In this document: positions 37,337 to 45,121 of the stretch, piece after piece
Layout of the letters: every line of letters starts with the position of its first letter
How positions within the stretch are numbered: position 1 is the first letter of the stretch
Source: an uncultured Actinomycetes bacterium
GTDB taxonomy: Bacteria; Actinomycetota; Thermoleophilia; Miltoncostaeales; Miltoncostaeaceae
Length of the DNA stretch: 64,000 bases
Assembly: GCA_903896045.1 (NCBI GenBank)
Contig: CAITWD010000002.1
Span: 1 to 64,000, forward strand
Direction of reading: 5' to 3'
Translations under genes and position numbers: made by a program
The notes under the pieces: generated by a model
Databases searched by the model: none
The model's input: only the letters and a program-made list of their open reading frames with translations
What the model was told of the DNA's origin: nothing

Positions 37337-40300
37337 GCGCATCCAGGCGTGGCGCAACGGGGTGGCGCACCCCAGGTGCAGCTGCCGATTGGCGTGAGAT
37401 GGAGGAAGGCATTCTCGCCTTTTGGCGTGAGGAACAGATATTCGCCAAGAGCCTTGAGAACCGCCAAGGCGCGAGTCCATATGTCTTTTATGAAGGTCCA
37501 CCTACCGCGAATGGTCGACCAGGCTCGCACCATGTCCTCTCGCGGGTGTTTAAAGATGTCTTTCCCCGCTTCCACACCATGCGCGGTCGGTTCGTGGACC
37601 GACGTGGAGGATGGGACTGTCATGGATTGCCTGTAGAGCTTGAGGTCGAGAAGCGACTTGGTATTTCGGGCAAGCCCGACATTGAGGCCTATGGAATCGC
37701 CCAGTTCAATGCGCAGTGTCGCGAATCGGTGGTGACCTACCTCGATGAATGGGAGCGGCTCACCGAGCGCATCGGGTTCTGGATCGATACCGAACGCGCC
37801 TATCGCACCATGGATACGCCTTTTATCGAGAGCGTGTGGTGGAGTCTGGCCGAGCTTGATGCACGCGGACTGATTTATGAGAGCGACAAGGTCGTTCCGT
37901 ATTGCCCGCGCTGTGGAACTGCACTCTCAAGCCACGAGGTGGCACAGGGCTATAAGGATGTTGAGGACCCCTCGATCTATGTGCGTTTCCCGCTGACTGA
38001 GGATCCGACGACTGCGTTTCTGGTGTGGACAACCACGCCGTGGACGCTTCCGGCCAACCAGGCCATCGCAATGAACGCGGACGTCGTCTATGCCACCGTT
38101 GATGTGGATGGCGATCGCCTGATTATTGCCGAACCACTCGTCGCCAAGGTGTTTGGCGAGAACGCACAGATTGTGGACCGTCAGTCTGCATCGGCATTTG
38201 TGGGTCGGGCATATGACCCTCCATTTGACGACATCGCCGGCCATCATCGCGTGGTCGTCGCAGAGTTTGTCACCACCGAGGACGGTACTGGCATCGTCCA
38301 TATCGCTCCGGCATTTGGTGAGGACGACATGCAGGTTGCGCGGGCACATGATCTTGATGCCCCCAACCCCGTTGATCGCCAAGGACGCTTTACCGAGGTG
38401 GTACCACGCGTGGCAGGGGTCTTTGCCAAGGACGCAGACCGTGTGCTGATTGAGGATCTTGCAGCCCGTGGACGCCTGTTCCGCGAAGTGCCGTATCTGC
38501 ACGCCTATCCACATTGTTGGCGGTGCCAGACACCGCTGTTGTATTACGCAAAGCCATCCTGGTACATCCGCACGACTGCAGCGCGCGAGCGCATGATGGA
38601 GCTCAATTCCGGGATCGGGTGGAACCCTGAACGGGTACGTGATGGGCGTTTTGGGAAATGGCTTGAAGGAAACATCGATTGGGCAATTTCCCGTGAGCGT
38701 TACTGGGGTACCCCATTGCCCTTTTGGCGCTGCGGCGGATGCGCACATGTCGAGGTCGTGGGTTCATTTGCGCGCCTTGCCGAATTGGCGACAACCCCGG
38801 TTGGGGATGATCTCGACCCACATCGCCCGTATGTCGATGACATCGAGATCACCTGCCCGCAGTGCGGTGCGACCGCGCAGCGTGTCCCTGAGGTGCTCGA
38901 TGTCTGGTACGACAGCGGTGCGATGCCATTCGCCCAACAGCATCACCCATTCTCAAACGGCGGATCCCTCGAGAATGTCTTCCCCGCAGATTTTATTTGT
39001 GAGGCAATTGATCAAACCCGAGGGTGGTTCTATTCGCTCTTGGCGGAATCGACGCTGCTCTTTGATGCACCGGCGTATCGCAATGTGATTTGTCTGGGGT
39101 TGATCCTTGATGGCCAGGGTCAAAAGATGAGTAAAAGTCGGGGCAATGTGATCGAGCCCTGGAGTGTGCTCGATCGCCAAGGTGCGGATCCATTCCGGTG
39201 GTATCTCCTGACGGCCCAAAGCCCATGGGACTCCTTCCGCTTTAGTTTGGATGCGGTTGATGAGTCGATGCGCTTTTTGTTGACCTTGTGGAATACCTAT
39301 GTCTTCCTGGTGACCTATGCCGCGCTCCCCGATGGCTGGGTGCCGGGTGGAGAAGATCCACCGTTTGCCGAGCGTTCTGATCTCGATCAGTGGATCCTGT
39401 CGCGCTGCGATGCCGTGACCAATGGGGTGACCGAACGCCTGGAGGCATATGACGCCACTGGTGCCGGACGGTTGCTGGAGGCCTTTGTTGATGAGCTGTC
39501 AAATTGGTATGTCCGCGTCTCGCGTGCCCGCTTTTGGGGTGGGCGCCAAGGTGATGCTGTCGCTGATAGCGATCATCGTGCGGCGTTTGCCACCCTGCAT
39601 GAGTGTCTGACGACCATCTCGATCTTGATTGCCCCGTTTTGCCCGTTTGTCGCCGACGAGCTCTACGGCAACTTGGTTGCTGCACACGACCCCACAGCAC
39701 CCCCAAGCGTCCATTTGGTCGATTGGCCAGCACCGGGAGCGCGCATGAATCCAGCACTTGATGCGGCGATGGCTGCGGCACGTACCGCAGTGTCACTCGG
39801 TCGGGGTGCACGATCGGAATCAAAGATCAAGATTCGTCAGCCGCTTGCCGCTGCGGTGATTGCGTGTCCGGTGGCAACGGCGACCGCTCTCGACAGCGTG
39901 CGCGAACTGATTTCCCGTGAGCTCAATGTGCATGAAGTCCGCTTTGTGACCGATCCCGGTGAACTCGTTGCGGTAACGATCAAGTCGAACTACCGCACTC
40001 TGGGGCCACGCTTTGGCAAATCAATGCCCCACGTTGCCGCAGCGGTTGATGCGCTTGATGGTGCGGAGACTGCACGACGCATCGATGCAGGTGAATCGGT
40101 CACAGTCGAGGTTGATGGTGTGCAGCACGCACTGAGCGCAGAGGATCTATTGGTCACTGCACACCCCACCGATGGGTATGCGGTTGGTCAAGAATCGGGC
40201 ATGGCGGTGGGATTGACCCTTGAGATCAGTCCCGCGCTTCGGCGCGAGGGACTTTCCCGTGAGATCGTGCACGCAATTCAAAATGCGCGTCGGGCTGCCG

Positions 40301-40518
40301 GCTTGCGAGTCGAGGAGCACATCGCGCTGCATGTGGATGGCTCCGGACCGATTCGCGAAGTCATCGATGAGTTCCGCACTCACATCTGCGCTGAGACACT
40401 CGTGGATCGGCTGAGCGTTGGCCATGGTGCGCCATTTGCCGGGGTCCACCGCGAGGAGCTCATCCTCGATGGTGAACCCATCGCGCTGCGTCTGGATCGC
40501 ATGGGGTCCGGGGAGTAG
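37333..40518 (+). CDS. ileS: Isoleucyl-tRNA synthetase (long, eukaryote-like type)
   Basis: A 1061-residue class I synthetase. The nucleotide motif is PTANGRPGSHHVLSRVFKD (about residues 56-74) in place of the textbook HIGH, and KMSKSRGN is near residue 598. WYDSGAMPFAQ and DAVDESMRFLLTLWN are IleRS features. Length and the GRPGxHH form correspond to the long IleRS type also found in mycobacteria and eukaryotes, associated with natural mupirocin tolerance. It is coupled to the HAD phosphatase. Confidence 0.95.
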   Translation: MSASRRGATGWRTPGAAADWREMEEGILAFWREEQIFAKSLENRQGASPYVFYEGPPTANGRPGSHHVLSRVFKDVFPRFHTMRGRFVDRRGGWDCHGLPVELEVEKRLGISGKPDIEAYGIAQFNAQCRESVVTYLDEWERLTERIGFWIDTERAYRTMDTPFIESVWWSLAELDARGLIYESDKVVPYCPRCGTALSSHEVAQGYKDVEDPSIYVRFPLTEDPTTAFLVWTTTPWTLPANQAIAMNADVVYATVDVDGDRLIIAEPLVAKVFGENAQIVDRQSASAFVGRAYDPPFDDIAGHHRVVVAEFVTTEDGTGIVHIAPAFGEDDMQVARAHDLDAPNPVDRQGRFTEVVPRVAGVFAKDADRVLIEDLAARGRLFREVPYLHAYPHCWRCQTPLLYYAKPSWYIRTTAARERMMELNSGIGWNPERVRDGRFGKWLEGNIDWAISRERYWGTPLPFWRCGGCAHVEVVGSFARLAELATTPVGDDLDPHRPYVDDIEITCPQCGATAQRVPEVLDVWYDSGAMPFAQQHHPFSNGGSLENVFPADFICEAIDQTRGWFYSLLAESTLLFDAPAYRNVICLGLILDGQGQKMSKSRGNVIEPWSVLDRQGADPFRWYLLTAQSPWDSFRFSLDAVDESMRFLLTLWNTYVFLVTYAALPDGWVPGGEDPPFAERSDLDQWILSRCDAVTNGVTERLEAYDATGAGRLLEAFVDELSNWYVRVSRARFWGGRQGDAVADSDHRAAFATLHECLTTISILIAPFCPFVADELYGNLVAAHDPTAPPSVHLVDWPAPGARMNPALDAAMAAARTAVSLGRGARSESKIKIRQPLAAAVIACPVATATALDSVRELISRELNVHEVRFVTDPGELVAVTIKSNYRTLGPRFGKSMPHVAAAVDALDGAETARRIDAGESVTVEVDGVQHALSAEDLLVTAHPTDGYAVGQESGMAVGLTLEISPALRREGLSREIVHAIQNARRAAGLRVEEHIALHVDGSGPIREVIDEFRTHICAETLVDRLSVGHGAPFAGVHREELILDGEPIALRLDRMGSGE

Positions 40519-40528
40519 CACTCCCCGG
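40508..40528. terminator. GC-rich hairpin at the end of ileS
   Basis: Perfect 9-bp arms CCGGGGAGT (40508-40516) and ACTCCCCGG (40520-40528) flank a 3-base loop and contain the ileS stop codon. There is no T-run on either side. Lying between two convergent genes, it may work as a bidirectional intrinsic or mRNA-stabilising structure, as U-less hairpins often do in actinobacteria. Confidence 0.5.
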
Positions 40529-40532
40529 CGGC

Positions 40533-40790
40533 CTACTTGCGGCCGTGAACTCCGCGGCGGCCAAGCGTGACATCGTCATCGCCACGCAGACGGGCCCAGA
40601 CGTAGTCAGGATTGAGCTCAAATTTCTCAATGAGCCCGGGAAGTCGCAGCACGTCTTCATTTTTATCGATGCGAAGACCGACGACTTTGCCATCTGCGAT
40701 AACGACGGAAATCCCGGGTTCGTCCTCGGGGAATTCCGTGGAGATCTTGGCGAAGGGTTGTACCGACCCGACGGAGAGATAGATCGACAT
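40533..40790 (-). CDS. Hypothetical small protein
   Basis: An 85-residue protein with no family I recognise. It has a beta-rich look (SIYLSVGSVQPFAKI, GISVVIADGKVVGLRIDKNED) and a charged end (RLRGDDDVTLGRRGVHGRK). ATG 40790 was chosen because GAGGAG lies 8 bases upstream; the frame opens further upstream without a ribosome site. Not membrane-bound. It converges on ileS. Confidence 0.6.
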   Translation of the reverse strand: MSIYLSVGSVQPFAKISTEFPEDEPGISVVIADGKVVGLRIDKNEDVLRLPGLIEKFELNPDYVWARLRGDDDVTLGRRGVHGRK

Positions 40791-40885
40791 GCAGTTACTC
40801 CTCGAAATGGCGTGCGCCCGAATCACGGACTCCGGACCTTGCTGCATCCTAGAGATTCTGGCGCTGATCAGTACTCCGTGTCCCG

Positions 40886-41713
40886 CTATTTATCGATATC
40901 TCGACCGGTCAAGAGCGTCGCGAGAGCATCAAGGAGATCGCGGACCTCATCTGGCCCGGATACCGCGATATCGGCCTGTGCGCGCAGCGCATCGGGGGTC
41001 TCGGGTCCGGTGGCGACGATCGCAATCGCGGTATCAAGGGCACTCGCGTCACGAAGCTCGTGAATTGCGTCCCAGGTATCGACATCGGTGGTGTCGTCAC
41101 CAATCGCGATCACGTGGCGCACGCTGGTGTCAGCGACGAGCTCGCGCGCTGCGGTGCCCTTATTGATCGCAACGGGGGGACGTACCTCCATCACCATCCG
41201 TCCCCACGTGACGTGAAGGCCGAGGGTCGTGGCAGCAGGGTGACAGACCCGCATAATCTCGGCCTGCGTTGCCTGAGGATCCGGGGCATTACGCCAGTGC
41301 ACCGACAGCGTTGCGCCCTTATGCTCGATGAAGATTCCCCACCGATCACGGAAGGCGATATCCCATTGTCGGGCGAAGGTGTCGATGATGGGTTGCCATG
41401 AGACAGCCGTGGCTGCCACCTGGACCGGTTGCCCGGGGAGCTGCACCTCAAATCCATGATTGCCCGCGTAGCCACAGCCCGGAAGATCGATCAGCCGCCC
41501 AAGGTCATCAATACCGCGGCCGCTGATGAAGGCAACCATTCCAAATTGAGGAATAAGTTTCGCGATCGCGTCCCGCGCGCCTGCGATCATGCGGGCGTCG
41601 GGTGGATGCGCAACGATTGGCGCAAGTGTCCCGTCGAAATCGAGAAGAAGTGCCGATCGGCGTGGGTGTGCGATCACGGATGTGCATGCGGCGATGGCAA
41701 GCGGAATCGACAC
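40886..41713 (-). CDS. otsB: Trehalose-6-phosphate phosphatase
   Basis: A HAD-type OtsB of about 275 residues with LLLDFDGTLAPIV (motif I), FISGRGIDDLGRL, GYAGNHGFEV, a Lys in VAINKGTAARELV and AIGDDTTDVDTWDAI (motif IV). It dephosphorylates trehalose-6-phosphate. No otsA partner is in the window. The start is uncertain: ATG 41734 would share bases with the ATG of the divergent transporter, so GTG 41713 is listed, and GTG 41677 is also possible. Confidence 0.88.
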   Translation of the reverse strand: MSIPLAIAACTSVIAHPRRSALLLDFDGTLAPIVAHPPDARMIAGARDAIAKLIPQFGMVAFISGRGIDDLGRLIDLPGCGYAGNHGFEVQLPGQPVQVAATAVSWQPIIDTFARQWDIAFRDRWGIFIEHKGATLSVHWRNAPDPQATQAEIMRVCHPAATTLGLHVTWGRMVMEVRPPVAINKGTAARELVADTSVRHVIAIGDDTTDVDTWDAIHELRDASALDTAIAIVATGPETPDALRAQADIAVSGPDEVRDLLDALATLLTGRDIDK

Positions 41714-41732
41714 TACTGACGAGGCTAGCAGC

Positions 41733-42092
41733 ATGACGCGCCATCAGCAGATCTTGATTATCACCGGAATGGGTGCAGGGCTGTTCTCGGCGCTCTTTGG
41801 CGTCGGGGGAGGGGTCATTATCGTGCCGATCTTGGTGCTCGCTGGGGGCTACGCACAAAAACGTGCCTCTTCGGTGTCGCTGGCGGCAATCATTTTCATC
41901 GCCCTGTGGGGGGCACTCGCGCAAGGGGCGTTTGGAAATGTCGAGTGGGGTGCTGCGCTGCTTGTGGGAATTCCCGCGATGGCGGGTGTCGCGTTCGGCA
42001 TTCATCTCAAACACCGACTCAATACAGTTGTCATGCAATATTGCTTTGCGGGATTACTCGCCGTCATCGCCGTTATCCTGGTCGTCAAGTGA
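41733..42092 (+). CDS. TauE/SafE family transporter, N-terminal half protein
   Basis: A 119-residue protein with about four hydrophobic helices, opening ITGMGAGLFSALFGVGGGVIIVP (in parts), the repeat signature of TauE/SafE sulfite/organic anion exporters. Normal family members are about 250 residues and contain two such halves. GAGG lies 8 bases before ATG 41733. Its stop overlaps the next gene's GTG (GTGA), which encodes the second half, so the two chains are probably made together and pair. Confidence 0.8.
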   Translation: MTRHQQILIITGMGAGLFSALFGVGGGVIIVPILVLAGGYAQKRASSVSLAAIIFIALWGALAQGAFGNVEWGAALLVGIPAMAGVAFGIHLKHRLNTVVMQYCFAGLLAVIAVILVVK

Positions 42093-42466
42093 TTTCGGCA
42101 GATCTGGCAGTCATGGCAGTTGGCGTCGGCGCGGGCGTCATCGCCGGCCTCTTTGGCGTGGGCGGCGGGATCATTTTCGTCCCGACCTTAACGCTGCTTT
42201 TGGGCATGACCCAGCATCATGCGCAAGCCACGTCGCTCTTGGCCATCGTGCCGGTCGCGATCTTTGGTACCTGGCGGGAACGTCGCAGTGGGGCGGTTGA
42301 CTGGCGTGACGTGGCAATCATCAGCGTCGCATCGATTGCGACCGCAGTTGCCGGTGCGCTGCTTGCAAACGCACTTCCCGAACATGCGCTGCGGATCGGA
42401 TTTGCCGGCGTGCTGATCTTGACCGCCGTGCAAATCATTCGTCAGGCGCGCCAGGCATCTCAGTAG
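42089..42466 (+). CDS. TauE/SafE family transporter, C-terminal half protein
   Basis: A 125-residue membrane protein whose N-terminus repeats the signature GAGVIAGLFGVGGGIIFVPTL, with Q-H-A-Q-A-T-S-L after helix 2 as in TauE/SafE. It is coupled by GTGA to the preceding half gene. The frame change between the halves comes with a good overlapping start codon, so this looks like a genuine two-gene arrangement rather than a simple frameshift, though a sequencing or mutational frameshift cannot be excluded. Confidence 0.8.
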   Translation: MISADLAVMAVGVGAGVIAGLFGVGGGIIFVPTLTLLLGMTQHHAQATSLLAIVPVAIFGTWRERRSGAVDWRDVAIISVASIATAVAGALLANALPEHALRIGFAGVLILTAVQIIRQARQASQ

Positions 42467-42527
42467 GGCCTATAACGTGATCGGCCCTCATCGGATTCGG
42501 AGGCGTGTGCCCTGATCTTTTTTGGGC

Positions 42528-42569
42528 AAAAAAAACAACGGGGCAGATCTCGAGAAGAGATCCACCCCG
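42528..42569 (-). terminator. Rho-independent terminator after the ADC-like genes
   Basis: On the minus strand a stem with CGGGG/CCCCG (42539-42543 with 42565-42569) and GATCTC/GAGATC (42546-42551 with 42557-42562), separated by a 2x2 internal loop, is followed by a run of T (A-run on the plus strand at 42528-42538). It ends the ADC-like transcript 28 bases beyond the stop. It is the clearest U-tract terminator in the window. Confidence 0.9.
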
Positions 42570-42596
42570 CTGTGGGTAGTACGTATGCGGTAGGGC

Positions 42597-43616
42597 TCAG
42601 ACGCCTGGAGGCTTCGGGAACCGGTGACGCATGGTGTACTGGTAAGGAGTTGCGAACAAGAGGTCCGCAATGTCCTCGTCGGTGCGCTCGATCGTGTTTG
42701 ACCAGATCGTCTCAGCACCAGGGATGATGAGGTCAAAGTTGTAGCTCATAAGACCAATGAGCTCCTTGACCGGCAACATCTCGCCCATGTTGTCGAACGG
42801 AGTTGCCTGAAGTGCCCACGAACGAATCGCAGCCGGCGAAGCGGTACGAATCGACTCAGGCTTCAGCTGGAACCGGTGCTGACCCTCAGTCTCCGGACGG
42901 CCCATGGCGGCTGCAGTTGCTGCAGTCACCTCAGATGGCAAGTAGGTGACTTCCCACTTGGTCTGCTTGAGCGACGGGTGAGTAAGGATACGCAGGTTCA
43001 TACGACCGTATTCCGGGTTGCCGTAGAATGCCGGCTTGGCCGACAGCTCTGCGTCATCGTACTTACCGGTTGCGGTGTGAAGCAGGTAACCACGACGCTC
43101 CATGGTGAAGTTGAAGTAGTCGTTACCAAAGCCACCGTAGCCGTCGTCTTCCTTGCCACCGTGTTCTTGGGTGACAATGTAGGCGATCTTCTTCGGGAAA
43201 CCGAAGGGCTCACGGCCGGCGAACACTGCAGCGTCCTGCGTGAGGTACATGTAGGGGTAGTAACCGGCGTAACGAGTCTTGCCGGTACCATCCTTGCAGG
43301 AAGCCGAAACCGTCACACCCATCTCGCCGTACGGGCCAAGACCTGTGTGAAGGTGGTCGACGTACCAAAACTCAACGATGTCGTCCTCAAGTGTGAGGGC
43401 CTTAGGAAGGATGTGCTTCAGGTCCTTCTCGTCGGCACGGTAGAAGAATGCCGACCAACGTGAGTTGGTGTACGTCAGCGGGACGATGTCGTAATCGACA
43501 AGCGGGTCCGCGATACCTTGTGAAATAATGTCACGCTTGTCGCGGTCGAGGGCCAACGGCGGGGCGTCGCCCGAGTCGATCCACGGCACGCTTGTGACGT
43601 TAACGTTCTGCGCCAT
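42597..43616 (-). CDS. Acetoacetate decarboxylase-like protein (paralog 1)
   Basis: A 339-residue ADC-superfamily protein. FGFPKK at 138-143 holds the Schiff-base lysine pair of acetoacetate decarboxylase, and GPYGEMGVTV (94-103) holds the conserved Glu. It is about 95 residues longer than clostridial Adc, with an added C-terminal region ending in MRHRFPKPPGV. About half or more of its residues match the neighbouring paralog. Codons are strongly biased to GAC, TAC, AAG, AAC, GAG and CGT, indicating high expression. AAGGAGG sits 10 bases before the ATG. The real substrate is unknown. Confidence 0.82.
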   Translation of the reverse strand: MAQNVNVTSVPWIDSGDAPPLALDRDKRDIISQGIADPLVDYDIVPLTYTNSRWSAFFYRADEKDLKHILPKALTLEDDIVEFWYVDHLHTGLGPYGEMGVTVSASCKDGTGKTRYAGYYPYMYLTQDAAVFAGREPFGFPKKIAYIVTQEHGGKEDDGYGGFGNDYFNFTMERRGYLLHTATGKYDDAELSAKPAFYGNPEYGRMNLRILTHPSLKQTKWEVTYLPSEVTAATAAAMGRPETEGQHRFQLKPESIRTASPAAIRSWALQATPFDNMGEMLPVKELIGLMSYNFDLIIPGAETIWSNTIERTDEDIADLLFATPYQYTMRHRFPKPPGV

Positions 43617-43644
43617 TTGCGCTAATCCTCCTTGGAGAGAGCCT

Positions 43645-43684
43645 CACACGACGGAGTCTGGGCAGGCCCGCACCCCGTCGTGTG
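43645..43684 (-). promoter_or_regulatory. Hairpin between the two ADC-like genes
   Basis: Perfect 10-bp arms CACACGACGG (43645-43654) and CCGTCGTGTG (43675-43684) enclose a loop that contains a further GGGC/GCCC pairing. No T-run follows on the transcribed strand. In an operon read right to left it could stabilise the upstream mRNA, or partially terminate, giving different levels of the two proteins. Confidence 0.6.
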
Positions 43685-43704
43685 TGAACACATGTTGTGA
43701 GCGT

Positions 43705-44730
43705 TTACGCTCCGAGACCGACTGGCTTCGGGAAGCGGTGACGAAGACCAAAGCGGTAAGGCTTGGCTGCGCCGGCCCACGTTGCATCGCGGGTGTAGGT
43801 CTCTGTCCAGAGGACCTGACCTGCAGGAATGATCAGGTCGAAGCTGAAGGTCATGAGACCGATGTGCTCGACCGGTGGAAGCTCGTGGCCGAGGTTGTCG
43901 TACGGTGTCGCCTGAGTAAACCAGTTGTAGCTCTCTGGCGAAGCGGTACGGATCGACTCTGGCTTCACCTGGAAGCGGTGTGAACCTTCCGTGTCAGGAC
44001 GGCCCATTGCAGTCGCGAGACCCTTGTCGACGAGCGACGGGAGGTACACGAGCTGCCACTCTGACTTGGAGATGTCAGGAGCGGTGATGACCTTCATGTT
44101 CATGCGGCCGTAGTCAGTGTTGCCATAAAATGCTGGCTTGGCTGACAGGTCGGCATCATCGTACTTACCAGTGACCGAGTTCATCACGTATCCGTTACGG
44201 ATCATGAGGAAGGAGAAGTAGTCAAACTGGTAGTTCTTGCCGTCGTACACCCCGTAACCATCGTCAGGGTTACCACCGTGCTCGAGCACGCGAATGAAGG
44301 CTTCCTTCTTCGGGAAACCAAGCACACGGCCAGCGTCGATCGCGGCGTCCTGGGTCAGGTACATGTACGGGTAGTAACCGGCGTAGTACGTCTTGCCGTC
44401 GCCACCCTTGTAGGAGGCTGCAACAGTCACACCCATCTCGCCGTACGGGCCAAGCATGGTGTGGTTGTGGTCGACGTACCAGTACTCGACGATGTCATCT
44501 TCGAGTTCAAGGCAGTCAGGAAGCACGCGACGAAGGGCCTTCTCGTCTGCGCGGTAGAAAAATGCTGACCAACGTGAGTTCGTGTAGGTCAACGGGAGGG
44601 TGTCGATGTCCCAGAGAGGGTCAGCGAGTGGGTAAATAATCGCTGTCTTCTCGTCACGGTCCAACGGAGACGGTGGAATTTCTCCTGTCTCGCGGCCCGG
44701 TACTTGGGTCACGGCGAACTGCTCGGCCAT
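43705..44730 (-). CDS. Acetoacetate decarboxylase-like protein (paralog 2)
   Basis: A 341-residue paralog of the preceding gene with the same blocks: PLTYTNSRWSAFFYRADEK (46-64), GPYGEMGVTV (94-103), LGFPKKEAF with Lys141-Lys142, and a C-terminal LRHRFPKPVG. It is first in the two-gene operon and has the same strongly optimised codon use. GGGGGA lies about 9 bases before the ATG, and a promoter is visible 93-122 bases upstream. ADC-like proteins act on beta-keto acids or related substrates; which one here cannot be told. No thiolase or CoA-transferase is adjacent. Confidence 0.82.
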   Translation of the reverse strand: MAEQFAVTQVPGRETGEIPPSPLDRDEKTAIIYPLADPLWDIDTLPLTYTNSRWSAFFYRADEKALRRVLPDCLELEDDIVEYWYVDHNHTMLGPYGEMGVTVAASYKGGDGKTYYAGYYPYMYLTQDAAIDAGRVLGFPKKEAFIRVLEHGGNPDDGYGVYDGKNYQFDYFSFLMIRNGYVMNSVTGKYDDADLSAKPAFYGNTDYGRMNMKVITAPDISKSEWQLVYLPSLVDKGLATAMGRPDTEGSHRFQVKPESIRTASPESYNWFTQATPYDNLGHELPPVEHIGLMTFSFDLIIPAGQVLWTETYTRDATWAGAAKPYRFGLRHRFPKPVGLGA

Positions 44731-44822
44731 AGGCTGGCGTCCCCCTAGCTCGGTGAAGGGTAGTTACAGATACATCGCGTGGACCAGGAGGAGTTTTTTC
44801 GGCCCCCCCTGCATCCATTAGC

Positions 44823-44852
44823 AGCATATGTCACATGCTCATCTGGAGTCAA
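44823..44852 (-). promoter_or_regulatory. Promoter for the ADC-like operon
   Basis: On the minus strand -35 TTGACT (44847-44852) and -10 TATGCT (44823-44828) are 18 bases apart, a good match to a housekeeping sigma factor. Transcription would start near 44815, giving a leader of about 85 bases before the ADC-like paralog 2. Confidence 0.6.
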
Positions 44853-44887
44853 CTCGGACCCGTCCGCTGTTATGGCCTGTAACAGAG

Positions 44888-44903
44888 GTATCAAAAATGA
44901 TAC
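44888..44903. promoter_or_regulatory. Palindrome upstream of the ADC-like promoter
   Basis: GTATCA AAAA TGATAC is a perfect inverted repeat with 6-bp arms and a 4-base A spacer. It lies about 36 bases upstream of the -35 element, a position suited to an activator. The regulator is unknown. Confidence 0.5.
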
Positions 44904-44959
44904 TTTGCAGGTGAAAAGTGCGGTATAAGGTGTGACATTGTGCCGATACTTACAAAGTC

Positions 44960-44977
44960 TTTTTCATGTGTGAAAAA
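44960..44977. promoter_or_regulatory. Palindrome upstream of the EamA-F420 operon
   Basis: TTTTTCA TGTG TGAAAAA is a perfect inverted repeat with 7-bp arms and a 4-base spacer, about 145 bases before the EamA start. Its geometry is close to the palindrome at 44888-44903, though the arm sequences differ. Confidence 0.45.
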
Positions 44978-45121
44978 TGCTTCCTTGCGGGGAAAAGATG
45001 ACTTTGCGATAAATGCCACAATGATGACTGATCCTCTCGTCGCATCACGAGTTTTCGCCGGTCATCAGCAGTGTGCGTCACCCAATCCTCTTTCTGGGGT
45101 CATGACCTGTAGAACAGGGGT

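Larger units (their letters stand above)
44731..45121. promoter_or_regulatory. Divergent regulatory region, ADC-like operon / EamA-F420 operon
   Basis: These 391 bases hold no gene. They are more AT-rich than their flanks and contain a leftward promoter, two perfect short palindromes with 4-base spacers, and a run of seven or more G/C near 44803. Both strong leftward transcription and rightward transcription into the transporter-F420 operon must start here. Confidence 0.7.

Noticed and set aside
42465-42488. AGGGCC/GGCCCT pair after the TauE/SafE genes
   Set aside because: The loop is 12 bases and the T-run is about 30 bases away, so it is not a convincing terminator.
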